DNA of 35,337 bases from contig JAGXIP010000281.1 of NCBI GenBank assembly GCA_024635585.1, positions 1 through 35,337 of the forward strand, in the 5' to 3' direction. This stretch comes from Saccharicrinis sp. (lineage in GTDB: Bacteria > Bacteroidota > Bacteroidia > Bacteroidales > Marinilabiliaceae). Both the position numbers and the translations under genes were made by a program. The notes under the pieces were generated by a model. That model did not search any database and had not been told where the DNA came from. It saw only the letters and a list, made by a program, of their open reading frames with translations. Every line of letters begins with the position of its first letter. The first letter of the stretch is position 1. Positions 15,437 through 25,680 of the stretch are shown here, in pieces.

Positions 15437-15874
15437 ACATTTCTAAAAACATTCCTACCGAGGCTGGTATCTCATTTCTTTTTCAATTAGTTATTATAAG
15501 GTAGATAGGAGGGGTGAGAAAAATAGTTTCGAAGGACATTTTTAGACTCTATGGGATTCACGGATTCCATGCAACGCACACCTTACCTCACCCATAGGTT
15601 TTTCTTTCCAGATTTGAATCCAATCATCCCAACCTCTATTTGATGTTTAAAAATGTACGTTTCATCCTTATTCAATTAGGTAACTCACTTTATAGAATTA
15701 ATTTTAGCCATTGGATATAGAAAATTCATATTTAAGCAACATGGATTGTTTTTAATTTTATACATTGTGCATTCTCTTAAAAAAACAAGAGAACTGTAAT
15801 TTTAAATGGTTTTTTATAAAAGAAATTCTATTTTGCGAAAGTATTTAAATCAAAGTAAACTTTAAATAGGTATC
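15437..15874. other. 438-bp intergenic region before the V-ATPase operon
   Basis: No credible gene; a 29-codon ATG frame at 15551 lacks a ribosome binding site. The segment 15511-15600 is more GC-rich than its surroundings and has two alternative 7-bp pairings, GGGTGAG/CTCACCC and CTATGGG/CCCATAG, which share bases 15591-15593. The V-ATPase promoter must lie here, but I find no clean TAnnTTTG match. Confidence 0.5.
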
Positions 15875-16483
15875 ATGCAATCAAAACTTCAGGAACTAAC
15901 GGATAAACTATATTCCGAGGGGGTTCAAAAGGCCAACCAGGAAGCTGAGCTCATCATAGATAAAGCTCGCCAAGAGGCCGAAAAAATTGTGAACGAGGCA
16001 AAACAGAAGGCTGATAAGCAGTTGGAAGAGGCTGATAAGCAAGCCGCTGAAACGCAGCGGAATGTGGAAGCCGAAATAAAGTTGGCGTCGCAACAAGCTA
16101 TTGCAACTTTACGCCAAAAAATAGGTAATAGTTTAACTGTAAGTGTGGTTGAGCCTACTTTAAAAGAGGTTTTTACCGATAAAAAATATATACAAGGCCT
16201 TATTTCGAAAGTAGTTGAGGGTTGGAGCAAAACGGGTAACTTTGATATGAATATTGTGCTTCCGGAAGCCGATAAAGCCGAAATGGATAAGATGGTAAAA
16301 AGTAGCTTTGCAAGTGAAATAAATAAAGGATTATCTTTTGAATTTGACGCTACCATAAAATCCGGTTTTAAAGTTGGCCCCAAAGATGGCAGCTATAAAA
16401 TTAGCTTTACCGAAGCCGATTTTGGTAATTTCTTTAAATCTTTCCTCCGTCCCAAAACCAATCAATTATTATTTGAAGAGTAA
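15875..16483 (+). CDS. V/A-type ATPase subunit E (peripheral stalk)
   Basis: A 202-aa protein. Residues ~1-85 form a long charged helix rich in Ala, Glu, Lys and Gln ('KARQEAEKIVNEAKQKADKQ'), which would pair with a partner stalk helix. Residues ~90-200 form a globular alpha/beta head ('VVEPTLKEVF', 'FDMNIVLPEADK', 'GFKVGPKDGSYKISFTEADF') typical of subunit E, which holds the A3B3 ring to the membrane part. It is the first gene of the operon, 5 bp before the DUF2764 gene. No subunit G/H partner gene is seen in the operon. Confidence 0.87.
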   Translation: MQSKLQELTDKLYSEGVQKANQEAELIIDKARQEAEKIVNEAKQKADKQLEEADKQAAETQRNVEAEIKLASQQAIATLRQKIGNSLTVSVVEPTLKEVFTDKKYIQGLISKVVEGWSKTGNFDMNIVLPEADKAEMDKMVKSSFASEINKGLSFEFDATIKSGFKVGPKDGSYKISFTEADFGNFFKSFLRPKTNQLLFEE

Positions 16484-16488
16484 AAACT

Positions 16489-17352
16489 ATGGCAAAAAAT
16501 TATTACTGTTTGGTTGCCGGCTTGCCTGATATTTTATTGGGCGATAAAAAAGTACCGTACTCTTCTATTGGCTTGCGCGATATGCTTGCCGAGGAACTCA
16601 CGGAACGTGACTTTAGCATGGTGCAAGCCCTGTATTTGCCTTTTGATCATAACAACCTCATCAATTTATTGTATAAAAGAGATAAGCCTTTCGATGAAAG
16701 AGGAAATTTTAGCCTCATTGAATTAGAGCTTCTGACCAATAAAAAGGAATTGGAAACCCTGGAGAAAAGCGATTTCCCGGACTATCTGGTCGATTTTGCC
16801 AAATCCATACTTTTTGGCGATGAGGAGATAGAAAGGGTAAGCGCCGAAGTGCTGCTTTTTAAAATGTATGTAAATTACCTCAATGGGTTTTCAAACACAT
16901 TTCTACAAAAGTTTCTACTATTCGAAATAAACCAAAAAAATATATTTGCTGCCCTTGCCGGACGCAAGTATCAATTGGATTACGAAAACGAATTGATTGG
17001 GGAAGGTGAAATAGTTGAGGCCTTGGTAAAAAGCAGATCAAGAGATTTTGGCTTGGCCAACGAAATTGATTATATCGAGTCTTTGATTCAAATTTACGAA
17101 GACGATAACATATTGGAACGTGAGCTTAAAATAGACCGTTTAAAATGGAACTATCTCGACGATAGTACTTTTTTTAATTATTTTACCATCGAAAGGGTAT
17201 TGGCCTTTGTTTATAAGCTACTCATGATTGAACGATGGGTTGAGCTGGATGTAGAAGAGGGCAAACGAATGTTTCAACAATTATTGAGCGAATTAAAAAA
17301 TAGCTTCGAATTTCCGGAAGAATATAAAATACAACATGGAAAGAAAAAATAA
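16489..17352 (+). CDS. DUF2764 protein, V-ATPase-associated, probable subunit C equivalent
   Basis: A 287-aa soluble, mostly helical protein beginning MAKNYYCLVAGLPDILLGDKK. Its N-terminus and operon position match the DUF2764 family. That family sits between subunits E and A in V-ATPase operons of Borrelia, Treponema, Chlamydia and Bacteroidota. It is thought to replace subunit C (d), the central socket joining the rotor shaft to the c-ring; that assignment follows from family context, not from motifs seen here. Its stop overlaps the subunit A start by 17 bp, so translation is probably coupled. Confidence 0.8.
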   Translation: MAKNYYCLVAGLPDILLGDKKVPYSSIGLRDMLAEELTERDFSMVQALYLPFDHNNLINLLYKRDKPFDERGNFSLIELELLTNKKELETLEKSDFPDYLVDFAKSILFGDEEIERVSAEVLLFKMYVNYLNGFSNTFLQKFLLFEINQKNIFAALAGRKYQLDYENELIGEGEIVEALVKSRSRDFGLANEIDYIESLIQIYEDDNILERELKIDRLKWNYLDDSTFFNYFTIERVLAFVYKLLMIERWVELDVEEGKRMFQQLLSELKNSFEFPEEYKIQHGKKK

Positions 17353-19102
17353 AACTACAGGAACGGTAGCCGGGATTATTGCAAACCTTGTTATTGTTAA
17401 GGTTGATGGCCCTGTTGCCCAAAACGAAATTGGGTTTATCTACCATCCCGAAAATAAATTGATGGCTGAGGTAATAAAAATTACAGGCGACAACGTGTTT
17501 GTGCAGGTGTTTGAAAGTACCCGTGGACTAAAGATAGGCGCTAAAGTTGAGTTCGAGAATCACCTTTTAGAGGTGACCCTTGGGCCTGGTATCCTATCCC
17601 GTAACTATGACGGCCTGCAGAACGATTTGGACAAGATGGAAGGTGTTTTCCTGAAAAGGGGTGATTATACCGACCCCTTGGATCGCGAAAAGAAATGGGA
17701 CTGGACACCCATCGCTAAAAAAGGTGATAAGGTATCAGCCGGCAGTTGGTTGGGCGAAGTCCCCGAAAACGGTAATCCTCATCGTATTATGGTGCCCTTT
17801 AAAATGGAAGGTGTTTATACGGTTAAAAACATCGTGGAGGCAGGTAGCTATATCGTGGATGACGTAATAGCCACTGTGAGTGATGCCGAAGGAAATGACA
17901 TCCAGTTGACCATGGTACAAAAATGGCCTGTTAAAGTGGCTATTAAAGCTTACGATAACAAACCGCGTCCTTTTAAACTACTGGAAACAGGTATCCGAAC
18001 CATGGATACATTAAATCCTATTGTTGAGGGCGGTACCGGATTTATACCCGGACCCTTTGGAACCGGAAAAACCGTATTACAGCACGCCATATCTAAATAT
18101 GCTGAGGCAGATATCGTAATCATTGCAGCTTGTGGTGAGCGTGCCAACGAGGTGGTAGAAATTTTTACGGAGTTCCCTGAACTTGAAGATCCCCGTACCG
18201 GGCGCAAGTTGATTGAGCGAACCATCATTATTGCCAATACCTCCAATATGCCTGTGGCGGCTCGTGAGGCTTCGGTTTACACCGCCATGACTCTTGGAGA
18301 GTATTATCGCTCTATGGGGCTTAAGGTGCTACTGATGGCCGACTCCACATCGCGTTGGGCACAGGCTTTACGTGAGATGAGTAACCGTTTGGAGGAACTT
18401 CCCGGACCGGATGCCTTCCCCATGGATCTTACCGCCATTATCAGTAGTTTTTATGCCCGTGCAGGTTTTGTTTATCTAAACAATGGCGAGTCGGGTTCCA
18501 TTACTTTTATCGGAACGGTATCGCCAGCTGGTGGTAACCTAAAGGAGCCGGTAACTGAATCTACCCGTAAGGCAGCACGCTGTTTTTATGGTTTAAATCA
18601 GGACCGTGCCGATAGTAAGCGCTATCCAGCTATCGATCCAATTGATAGTTATTCCAAGTACCTGGAATATCCCGAGGTACAAAGTTATTTGCTTGAGCGT
18701 ATTGGTGAAGGTTGGTTAGATAAAGTGGCAAAAACAAAAACTTTGCTCTTGCGCGGGCGCGAAGCCATGGAACAAATCAATATTTTGGGTGATGATGGGG
18801 TGCCAATGGAATTTCATGAGCGTTTTTGGAACTCGGAACTGATTGATGCGGTCATACTTCAGCAAGACTCATTTGACGATGTAGATGCCAACTGTCCAAT
18901 GCCTCGCCAAAAGTATATGCTCGAAAAAGTACTTGACATAACGGATAAAAAGTTCACCTTTGAAACCTTCGAGGACTTGAGCGGGTTCTTCAAGCGTATC
19001 ATCAACCATTTAAAGCAGATGAACTATGCTGAGTGGGATTCGGATAAGTTTAGGAACTATGAAGCCGAGCTAGAGGATATGATGAAAGAACGCTTAAATT
19101 AA
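17336..19102 (+). CDS. atpA (ntpA): V/A-type ATPase catalytic subunit A
   Basis: 588 aa, normal length for the family. An N-terminal beta barrel spans ~1-75. The bulge domain specific to V/A-type A subunits follows at ~110-190. The nucleotide-binding core has the P-loop GPFGTGKT at 239-246. Then come 'CGERANEVVEIFTEFPEL' (with the catalytic Glu region) and 'VLLMADSTSRWAQALREMSNRLEELPGPDAFP'. A helical C-terminal domain ends the protein. It hydrolyses or makes ATP in the A3B3 hexamer with subunit B. The ATG lies inside the end of the DUF2764 gene. Confidence 0.97.
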   Translation: MERKNKTTGTVAGIIANLVIVKVDGPVAQNEIGFIYHPENKLMAEVIKITGDNVFVQVFESTRGLKIGAKVEFENHLLEVTLGPGILSRNYDGLQNDLDKMEGVFLKRGDYTDPLDREKKWDWTPIAKKGDKVSAGSWLGEVPENGNPHRIMVPFKMEGVYTVKNIVEAGSYIVDDVIATVSDAEGNDIQLTMVQKWPVKVAIKAYDNKPRPFKLLETGIRTMDTLNPIVEGGTGFIPGPFGTGKTVLQHAISKYAEADIVIIAACGERANEVVEIFTEFPELEDPRTGRKLIERTIIIANTSNMPVAAREASVYTAMTLGEYYRSMGLKVLLMADSTSRWAQALREMSNRLEELPGPDAFPMDLTAIISSFYARAGFVYLNNGESGSITFIGTVSPAGGNLKEPVTESTRKAARCFYGLNQDRADSKRYPAIDPIDSYSKYLEYPEVQSYLLERIGEGWLDKVAKTKTLLLRGREAMEQINILGDDGVPMEFHERFWNSELIDAVILQQDSFDDVDANCPMPRQKYMLEKVLDITDKKFTFETFEDLSGFFKRIINHLKQMNYAEWDSDKFRNYEAELEDMMKERLN

Positions 19103-19121
19103 TTCTGAAAAATTTATATGC

Positions 19122-20438
19122 ATGGAAACGCAAGCATTTCAAAAGATATATACCAAAATTAGTAACCTGACCAAGGCTACCATCATGTTAAAAGCTACCG
19201 ACGTAGGTTACGATGAGATGGCGCTGGTACATGGCAGGATAGGGCAGGTGGTAAAAATAATGGGCGATAACGTTGTTCTTCAGATATTTGGAGGTACAGA
19301 GGGCATACCCACCAATGCCGAAGTGGTGTTTTTGGGTCGCCCGCCACAGCTTAAAGTGAGCGATCAGCTCGCCGGACGATTTTTTAATGCCTTTGGTGAC
19401 CCCATTGACGGAGGTCCCGAAGTTGAAGGTAAGATTGTTGACACCGGAGGCCCTTCAGTAAACCCCGTGCGCCGTGCGCAGCCTTCGCAGCTTATTGCCA
19501 CTGGTATTGCTGGTATCGATTTGAATAACTCCTTGGTTACCGGACAAAAGATACCCTTTTTTGCCGACCCCGACCAACCGTATAACCAAGTAATGGCCAA
19601 TGTAGCACTGCGTGCAGAGGCCGATAAAATTATTCTCGGTGGGATGGGACTCTCCAACGATGATTACCTGTATTTTAAAAATGTATTCGATAATGCAGGT
19701 GCGCTCGATCGTATCGTGAGTTTTGTGAATACCACGGAAGATCCGCCGGTAGAACGACTTTTGATTCCGGATATGGCCCTTACCGCAGCCGAATATTTTG
19801 CCCACGAAAAGCAAGAAAAAGTATTGGTGCTGTTAACGGACATGACATTGTTTGCCGATGCCTTATCTATTGTATCAAATCGTATGGATCAGATACCTTC
19901 GAAGGACAGTATGCCTGGTTCGCTTTATTCCGACTTGGCACGTATCTACGAAAAGGCGGTGCAGTTTCCCCATGGCGGTTCAATCACTATTATTGCCGTT
20001 ACAACGCTTAATGGTGGTGATATAACACACGCCATACCCGATAATACAGGTTATATTACCGAAGGACAGTTGTTTTTACGTATGGATTCGGATGTGGGTA
20101 AGGTTATCGTGGATCCTTTCCGAAGCCTCTCCAGATTAAAGCAGTTAGTAATAGGTACCCAAACGCGTGAAGACCATCCGCAGGTAATGAACGCCGCCAT
20201 ACGTTTGTATGCCGATGCTGCCAACGCCAAAACAAAGCAGGATAACGGTTTTGATTTAACAGATTACGATGAGCGTACCATTAAGTTTGCAAAAGAATAT
20301 GCCGTGCAATTGTTGGCCGTGGATCTCAATATTGATACAGTGGAAATGCTCGATAGAACTTGGCAATTGTTTAAAGATAATTTTAGCCGCGAAGAAGTGG
20401 TAGTGCGTCAGGAGTTTGTAGATAAATACTGGAAATAG
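19122..20438 (+). CDS. atpB (ntpB): V/A-type ATPase regulatory subunit B
   Basis: 438 aa. It has a beta barrel ('GRIGQVVKIMGDNVVLQIFGGTEG'), then a core without a classic P-loop, as expected of the non-catalytic subunit. Signatures include 'GDPIDGGP', 'SLVTGQKIPFFADPDQPYNQ' and 'VSNRMDQIPSKDSMPGSLYSDLARIYEKA'. 'GDITHAIPDNTGYITEGQLFLR' and 'FRSLSRLKQL' follow; the latter's Arg probably acts as the arginine finger at the A/B interface. It lies 19 bp after subunit A. It is followed by a 171-bp gap with an inverted-repeat element before subunit D. Confidence 0.97.
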   Translation: METQAFQKIYTKISNLTKATIMLKATDVGYDEMALVHGRIGQVVKIMGDNVVLQIFGGTEGIPTNAEVVFLGRPPQLKVSDQLAGRFFNAFGDPIDGGPEVEGKIVDTGGPSVNPVRRAQPSQLIATGIAGIDLNNSLVTGQKIPFFADPDQPYNQVMANVALRAEADKIILGGMGLSNDDYLYFKNVFDNAGALDRIVSFVNTTEDPPVERLLIPDMALTAAEYFAHEKQEKVLVLLTDMTLFADALSIVSNRMDQIPSKDSMPGSLYSDLARIYEKAVQFPHGGSITIIAVTTLNGGDITHAIPDNTGYITEGQLFLRMDSDVGKVIVDPFRSLSRLKQLVIGTQTREDHPQVMNAAIRLYADAANAKTKQDNGFDLTDYDERTIKFAKEYAVQLLAVDLNIDTVEMLDRTWQLFKDNFSREEVVVRQEFVDKYWK

Positions 20439-20448
20439 TAGTCAGACT

Positions 20449-20600
20449 GTTAGATGTTAGACGATAGAAATTAGATTAAATGATGGGATTATGAATCAAA
20501 GGATTTTTTGACGGAAGACATTTTTAAAGACTCCCTGTCTTTTACAAGCAGGTTATTTCTAGCCTCTAATCTCTAACTTCTAAACTCTAATCTCAAATCT
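20449..20600. repeat. TTAGA-rich inverted-repeat element inside the V-ATPase operon
   Basis: The left arm (20449-20477) has the units GTTAGATGTTAGACGATAGA then AATTAGA. The right arm (about 20560-20598) is its imperfect reverse complement, made of TCTAATCTCTAACTTCTAAA units. About 80 bp separate the arms. It resembles the TTAGA-type intergenic repeats seen in many Bacteroidota genomes. It splits an otherwise tight operon. Confidence 0.6.
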
Positions 20601-20609
20601 CAAAAAAAT

Positions 20610-21208
20610 ATGGCCATAAAGTTTCAATATAATAAAACCTCGCAGCAGCTGTTGAATAAGCAGCTCAAAGTACGTGAGCGCGCCTTACCCACCTTGCAAA
20701 ACAAGGAAGCAGCGTTGCGTATAGAGGTAAAAAAAGCAAAAACACGGGCCGAAGAGCTCGAAAAGGAACTTGAAGCAAAATTGGCAGATTTAGATAAGAT
20801 ATCACGTTTATGGGGCGAGTTCGACATGAATGCCATTACGGTGGAAGATGTGGTGCTCGAAAGCAAAAGGATTGCCGGAGTGCAAACGCCCATTTTAGTG
20901 GATGTTATATTTAAAAAGGAGCCATTTGCACTGTTTAGTAAACCCGTATGGTTTTTAGATGGTGTTAAGATTGTGGAGAGTTTGGCAAAAATAGGTATCG
21001 AACGCGAAGTGTTTATACGCAAAATGGAACTGCTTGACAGAGCCCGTAAGAAAACAACGCAAAAGGTTAACTTGTACGAAAAAGTTCAGATACCTGGATA
21101 TAAAGATGCCATACGAAAAATAAAACGATTCCTGGAGGATGAGGAAAACCTTTCCAAATCGGCACAGAAAATCGTAAAAACTCGTCAGGAAGAAATGGAG
21201 GTGCAGTT

Positions 21209-21212
<4 letters not shown>
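20610..21212 (+). CDS. atpD (ntpD): V/A-type ATPase subunit D (central rotor shaft)
   Basis: A 200-aa protein dominated by two long helices (about 10-70 and 130-195). Near the ends are 'KTSQQLLNKQLKVRERALPTLQNKEAALR' and 'KKTTQKVNLYEKVQIPGYKDAIRKIKRFLEDEE', the latter carrying the family's 'VN.le...iP' motif. It forms the coiled-coil shaft turning inside A3B3. It is separated from subunit B by 171 bp and overlaps subunit I by 4 bp (ATGA). No subunit F gene accompanies it. Confidence 0.94.
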
Positions 21213-23498
<2,286 letters not shown>

Positions 23499-23549
23499 GC
23501 AAAATTTAATTATTAATTGGTGCTGCAATTGTCGTACACAATTTTTTAT

Positions 23550-23578
23550 AACCGATGGCGTAAGTCATCGGTTTTTTT
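23550..23578 (+). terminator. intrinsic terminator of the V-ATPase operon
   Basis: AACCGATG (23550-23557) pairs with CATCGGTT (23566-23573), with an 8-nt loop, followed by a run of Ts. Confidence 0.92.
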
Positions 23579-23649
23579 GTGGGCAATGGCGGCTTTGCTT
23601 GGAGCTAAATATATCATTATCTATTCCATTTAGCGTTAGTCGTTATCTA

Positions 23650-23680
23650 CCGAGGGCTTCGCTTCAAGCGAAACCCTCGG
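23650..23680. repeat. 31-bp near-perfect palindrome
   Basis: CCGAGGG-C-TTCGCTT-C-AAGCGAA-A-CCCTCGG has two nested 7-bp arms with a single C/A mismatch and a one-base centre. It is GC-rich in an AT-rich gap and has no T-run, so it is not a simple terminator. It may be a REP-like unit or a protein-binding site. Confidence 0.7.
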
Positions 23681-23843
23681 CTAGGCTACAAATGGGAATC
23701 CTTGGATCAGATTGTAACTGTACTATATGTTCAATTTTTAGCGGAAAACACTATTTTTAGAAGGTTAAATAGTGTTTTATATTGAGTATTTTTTATTATA
23801 ATTGGTTCGAAACAAACATGCGATCGCTTGAATTTTTTAAAAG

Positions 23844-23851
23844 TAAATTTG
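23844..23851 (+). promoter_or_regulatory. -7 element (TAAATTTG) for the beta-propeller lipoprotein
   Basis: Exact TAnnTTTG match, 25 bp before the ATG. No -33 element at normal spacing. Confidence 0.45.
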
Positions 23852-23876
23852 TCGCAGACAGCTAATAATAATATAT

Positions 23877-25013
23877 ATGAAATGTACTAAAACACCCCTA
23901 ATTGCTGTAGTGTTACTTTCAGCATTTCTTTTCACTGCCTGCAAAGACGACGAAAATGCACCAACAGAAAAATCGGGTGAAGTGTCATGGATCATGGATA
24001 ACGGTATATCTATATCCGGGCAGCCTATAGCCACCGATGACATTGTGATTATTGAACAAGGCAGTGTGCTTATAGCTGTTGACGGCAAAAGCGGTGAAAC
24101 AGTATGGCAGTTCCAAGGTTTAAAAAATGGGGAAGGAGACCCAACCATTTCGCACAGGGCACCTCTAATTAATGATGACATAGTTTATTGGGCCATGGCT
24201 TGGGGCAATGTATATGCTATCGATATAAACAGCGGTGAGCAAATATGGAAGTACGAGGCATCTATCGATTTTATGGAAACAGGCATGAACCATGAATCGT
24301 TCATGGTGCCCCCAGTATATCACAACGGAATGCTTTACGTTGTGGGGTATTCGGGTAAGCTTATTGCCATCGATACATCAACTGGTCAACTGGATTGGGA
24401 GAACAGGGTTTGGTGCAGTCCAGGCTCGGAAATCTTGTGGAACGTAGACAAAATAATTGTAGTGAACAGATGTGATTGGCATTACAGTGTAGTTGCTTTC
24501 GATGATGCTACAGGCAATAAGGTTTGGGATTATGAAGCTTCCAATCAGCTTAGCTTTTACCTTTTGTCAGATGTTAATTTTGTTTATATCAAAGAAGGAG
24601 TCAATATCAAAGGTTTGGATATTTCTACAGGAGCGATGGCGTACGAACTAAATACTGGATTTACGGAGGGTAGGTTGCAGCTCGCTTCTTCAAAATACTT
24701 TTTTATGGCAAAAGATGATAAGTTATCTGCTTTCGACAAAAAAAGTAAACAAGAGGTGTGGACTTATTCAATTAAAAGAAATCTTGCATTTAGGCCAACC
24801 TTGAAGGACGGTCATTTGTTTGTCGGCGATACCGAGTATTTGCATGTTTTGGATGCCGAGTCGGGTGCTTTGATTTGGGAAAAACAGCTGCATAAGTATT
24901 CAAATAATACAGGAGGTATAATAGAGCTGATTAGCCATGCTTATACCCCCGCCGTTAACGATGAATATGTTTATGTTGTGCACAAGGATAAGTTGTTTGC
25001 TTTAAAAAGGTAG
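23877..25013 (+). CDS. PQQ-like beta-propeller lipoprotein
   Basis: A 378-aa lipoprotein. The signal peptide ends in lipobox LFTAC (about 17-21) followed by KDDE. Seven blade motifs of the PQQ/WD40-like type follow: AVDGKSGETVWQF, YAIDINSGEQIWKY, IAIDTSTGQLDW, VAFDDATGNKVWDY, KGLDISTGAMAY, SAFDKKSKQEVWTY and HVLDAESGALIW. A seven- or eight-bladed propeller without enzyme domain is expected, as in BamB-like scaffold proteins. PQQ-binding residues cannot be shown. It stands alone, with a terminator and palindrome upstream and a 667-bp gap downstream. The role is unknown; BamB-type assembly or surface binding are options. Confidence 0.85.
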   Translation: MKCTKTPLIAVVLLSAFLFTACKDDENAPTEKSGEVSWIMDNGISISGQPIATDDIVIIEQGSVLIAVDGKSGETVWQFQGLKNGEGDPTISHRAPLINDDIVYWAMAWGNVYAIDINSGEQIWKYEASIDFMETGMNHESFMVPPVYHNGMLYVVGYSGKLIAIDTSTGQLDWENRVWCSPGSEILWNVDKIIVVNRCDWHYSVVAFDDATGNKVWDYEASNQLSFYLLSDVNFVYIKEGVNIKGLDISTGAMAYELNTGFTEGRLQLASSKYFFMAKDDKLSAFDKKSKQEVWTYSIKRNLAFRPTLKDGHLFVGDTEYLHVLDAESGALIWEKQLHKYSNNTGGIIELISHAYTPAVNDEYVYVVHKDKLFALKR

Positions 25014-25680
25014 GGTGAGTGCTGGGTAAATTAGGCGAATTTGGGCACTTAAAATATCGGTATCAATAAAGTAATCAAAATTATTTCTTAAAAGTTGATG
25101 CAATAATTAACTATCACATAAATGAAATAACTCAATTCTATCCACTTATTTGTAGTTGGGTGATAATCGGTTTAACCATTTTTTGCTACATTTTTACGTT
25201 CAAAGGAGGAAGCGGGAGCGCAATTGTATTTGCTGAAACAGAGCTATCCAACTGAACGTGTTTTAAGTGATATTTGAAACTACTTCTTACATACACTCTC
25301 GCATTAATTTTTAGATGTCCTCCTTTGTTTTTTTATGCCATACCTTCAAGCCTATTGATAACCTCTTGGCGTTCGTAAAATTGTGTTCATACATTTTTAA
25401 TTCTATCTGGTGTCCGCTCTTTTTTTTAATTTGCTACTAACACCAATTTTACTCCAACTCAAAAATAAGCCACTAAATTATACTCAGTACTTCTTCAGAA
25501 ACCACTATATCACTCAAAAGTTATAGAATATGTTACATTTATTATATTGTTTTTTAGTGTTTAACTATACATTGCAACAGTTTTTAACACCATTAGGGTC
25601 GAATAAATGTAAGTGTTATTTTAATATAATAGTTAGGCTCATTTATAAGCATATTTTGTAAAATTTATCATTCATATACT
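25014..25680. other. 667-bp intergenic region upstream of the SusC gene
   Basis: No gene seen; all ATG frames are very short. It is AT-rich. Nested inverted repeats are present at 25533-25612, and a near-match to the -7 element (TATTTTG) at 25652-25658 lies 23 bp before the SusC start. The long gap probably carries the control region of the polysaccharide locus. Confidence 0.55.
25533..25612. promoter_or_regulatory. nested inverted repeats upstream of susC-like gene
   Basis: TTACATTTAT (25533-25542) and ATAAATGTAA (25603-25612) are a perfect 10-bp dyad 60 bp apart. GTGTT (25557-25561) and AACAC (25586-25590) form an inner dyad. It could be an operator for a PUL regulator or, if transcribed, a leader stem. 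Confidence 0.35.

Larger units (their letters stand above)
23499..23876. other. 378-bp intergenic region after the V-ATPase operon
   Basis: It holds the operon terminator (23550-23578), a 31-bp near-perfect palindrome (23650-23680) and a -7 element (23844-23851) for the beta-propeller gene. No gene seen. Confidence 0.65.

Noticed and set aside
15551-15640. Short ATG frame of 29 codons (MGFTDSMQRTPY...)
   Set aside because: No ribosome binding site, no promoter and no recognisable features; it overlaps the GC-rich pairing block, so chance is likely.
15925-16383. 152-aa minus-strand frame opposite V-ATPase subunit E
   Set aside because: It is created by the repetitive Ala/Glu/Lys codons of the coiled coil on the other strand; no family resemblance.
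23650-23680. Palindrome as a second V-ATPase terminator
   Set aside because: No T-tract on either side, and a good terminator already lies at 23550-23578.
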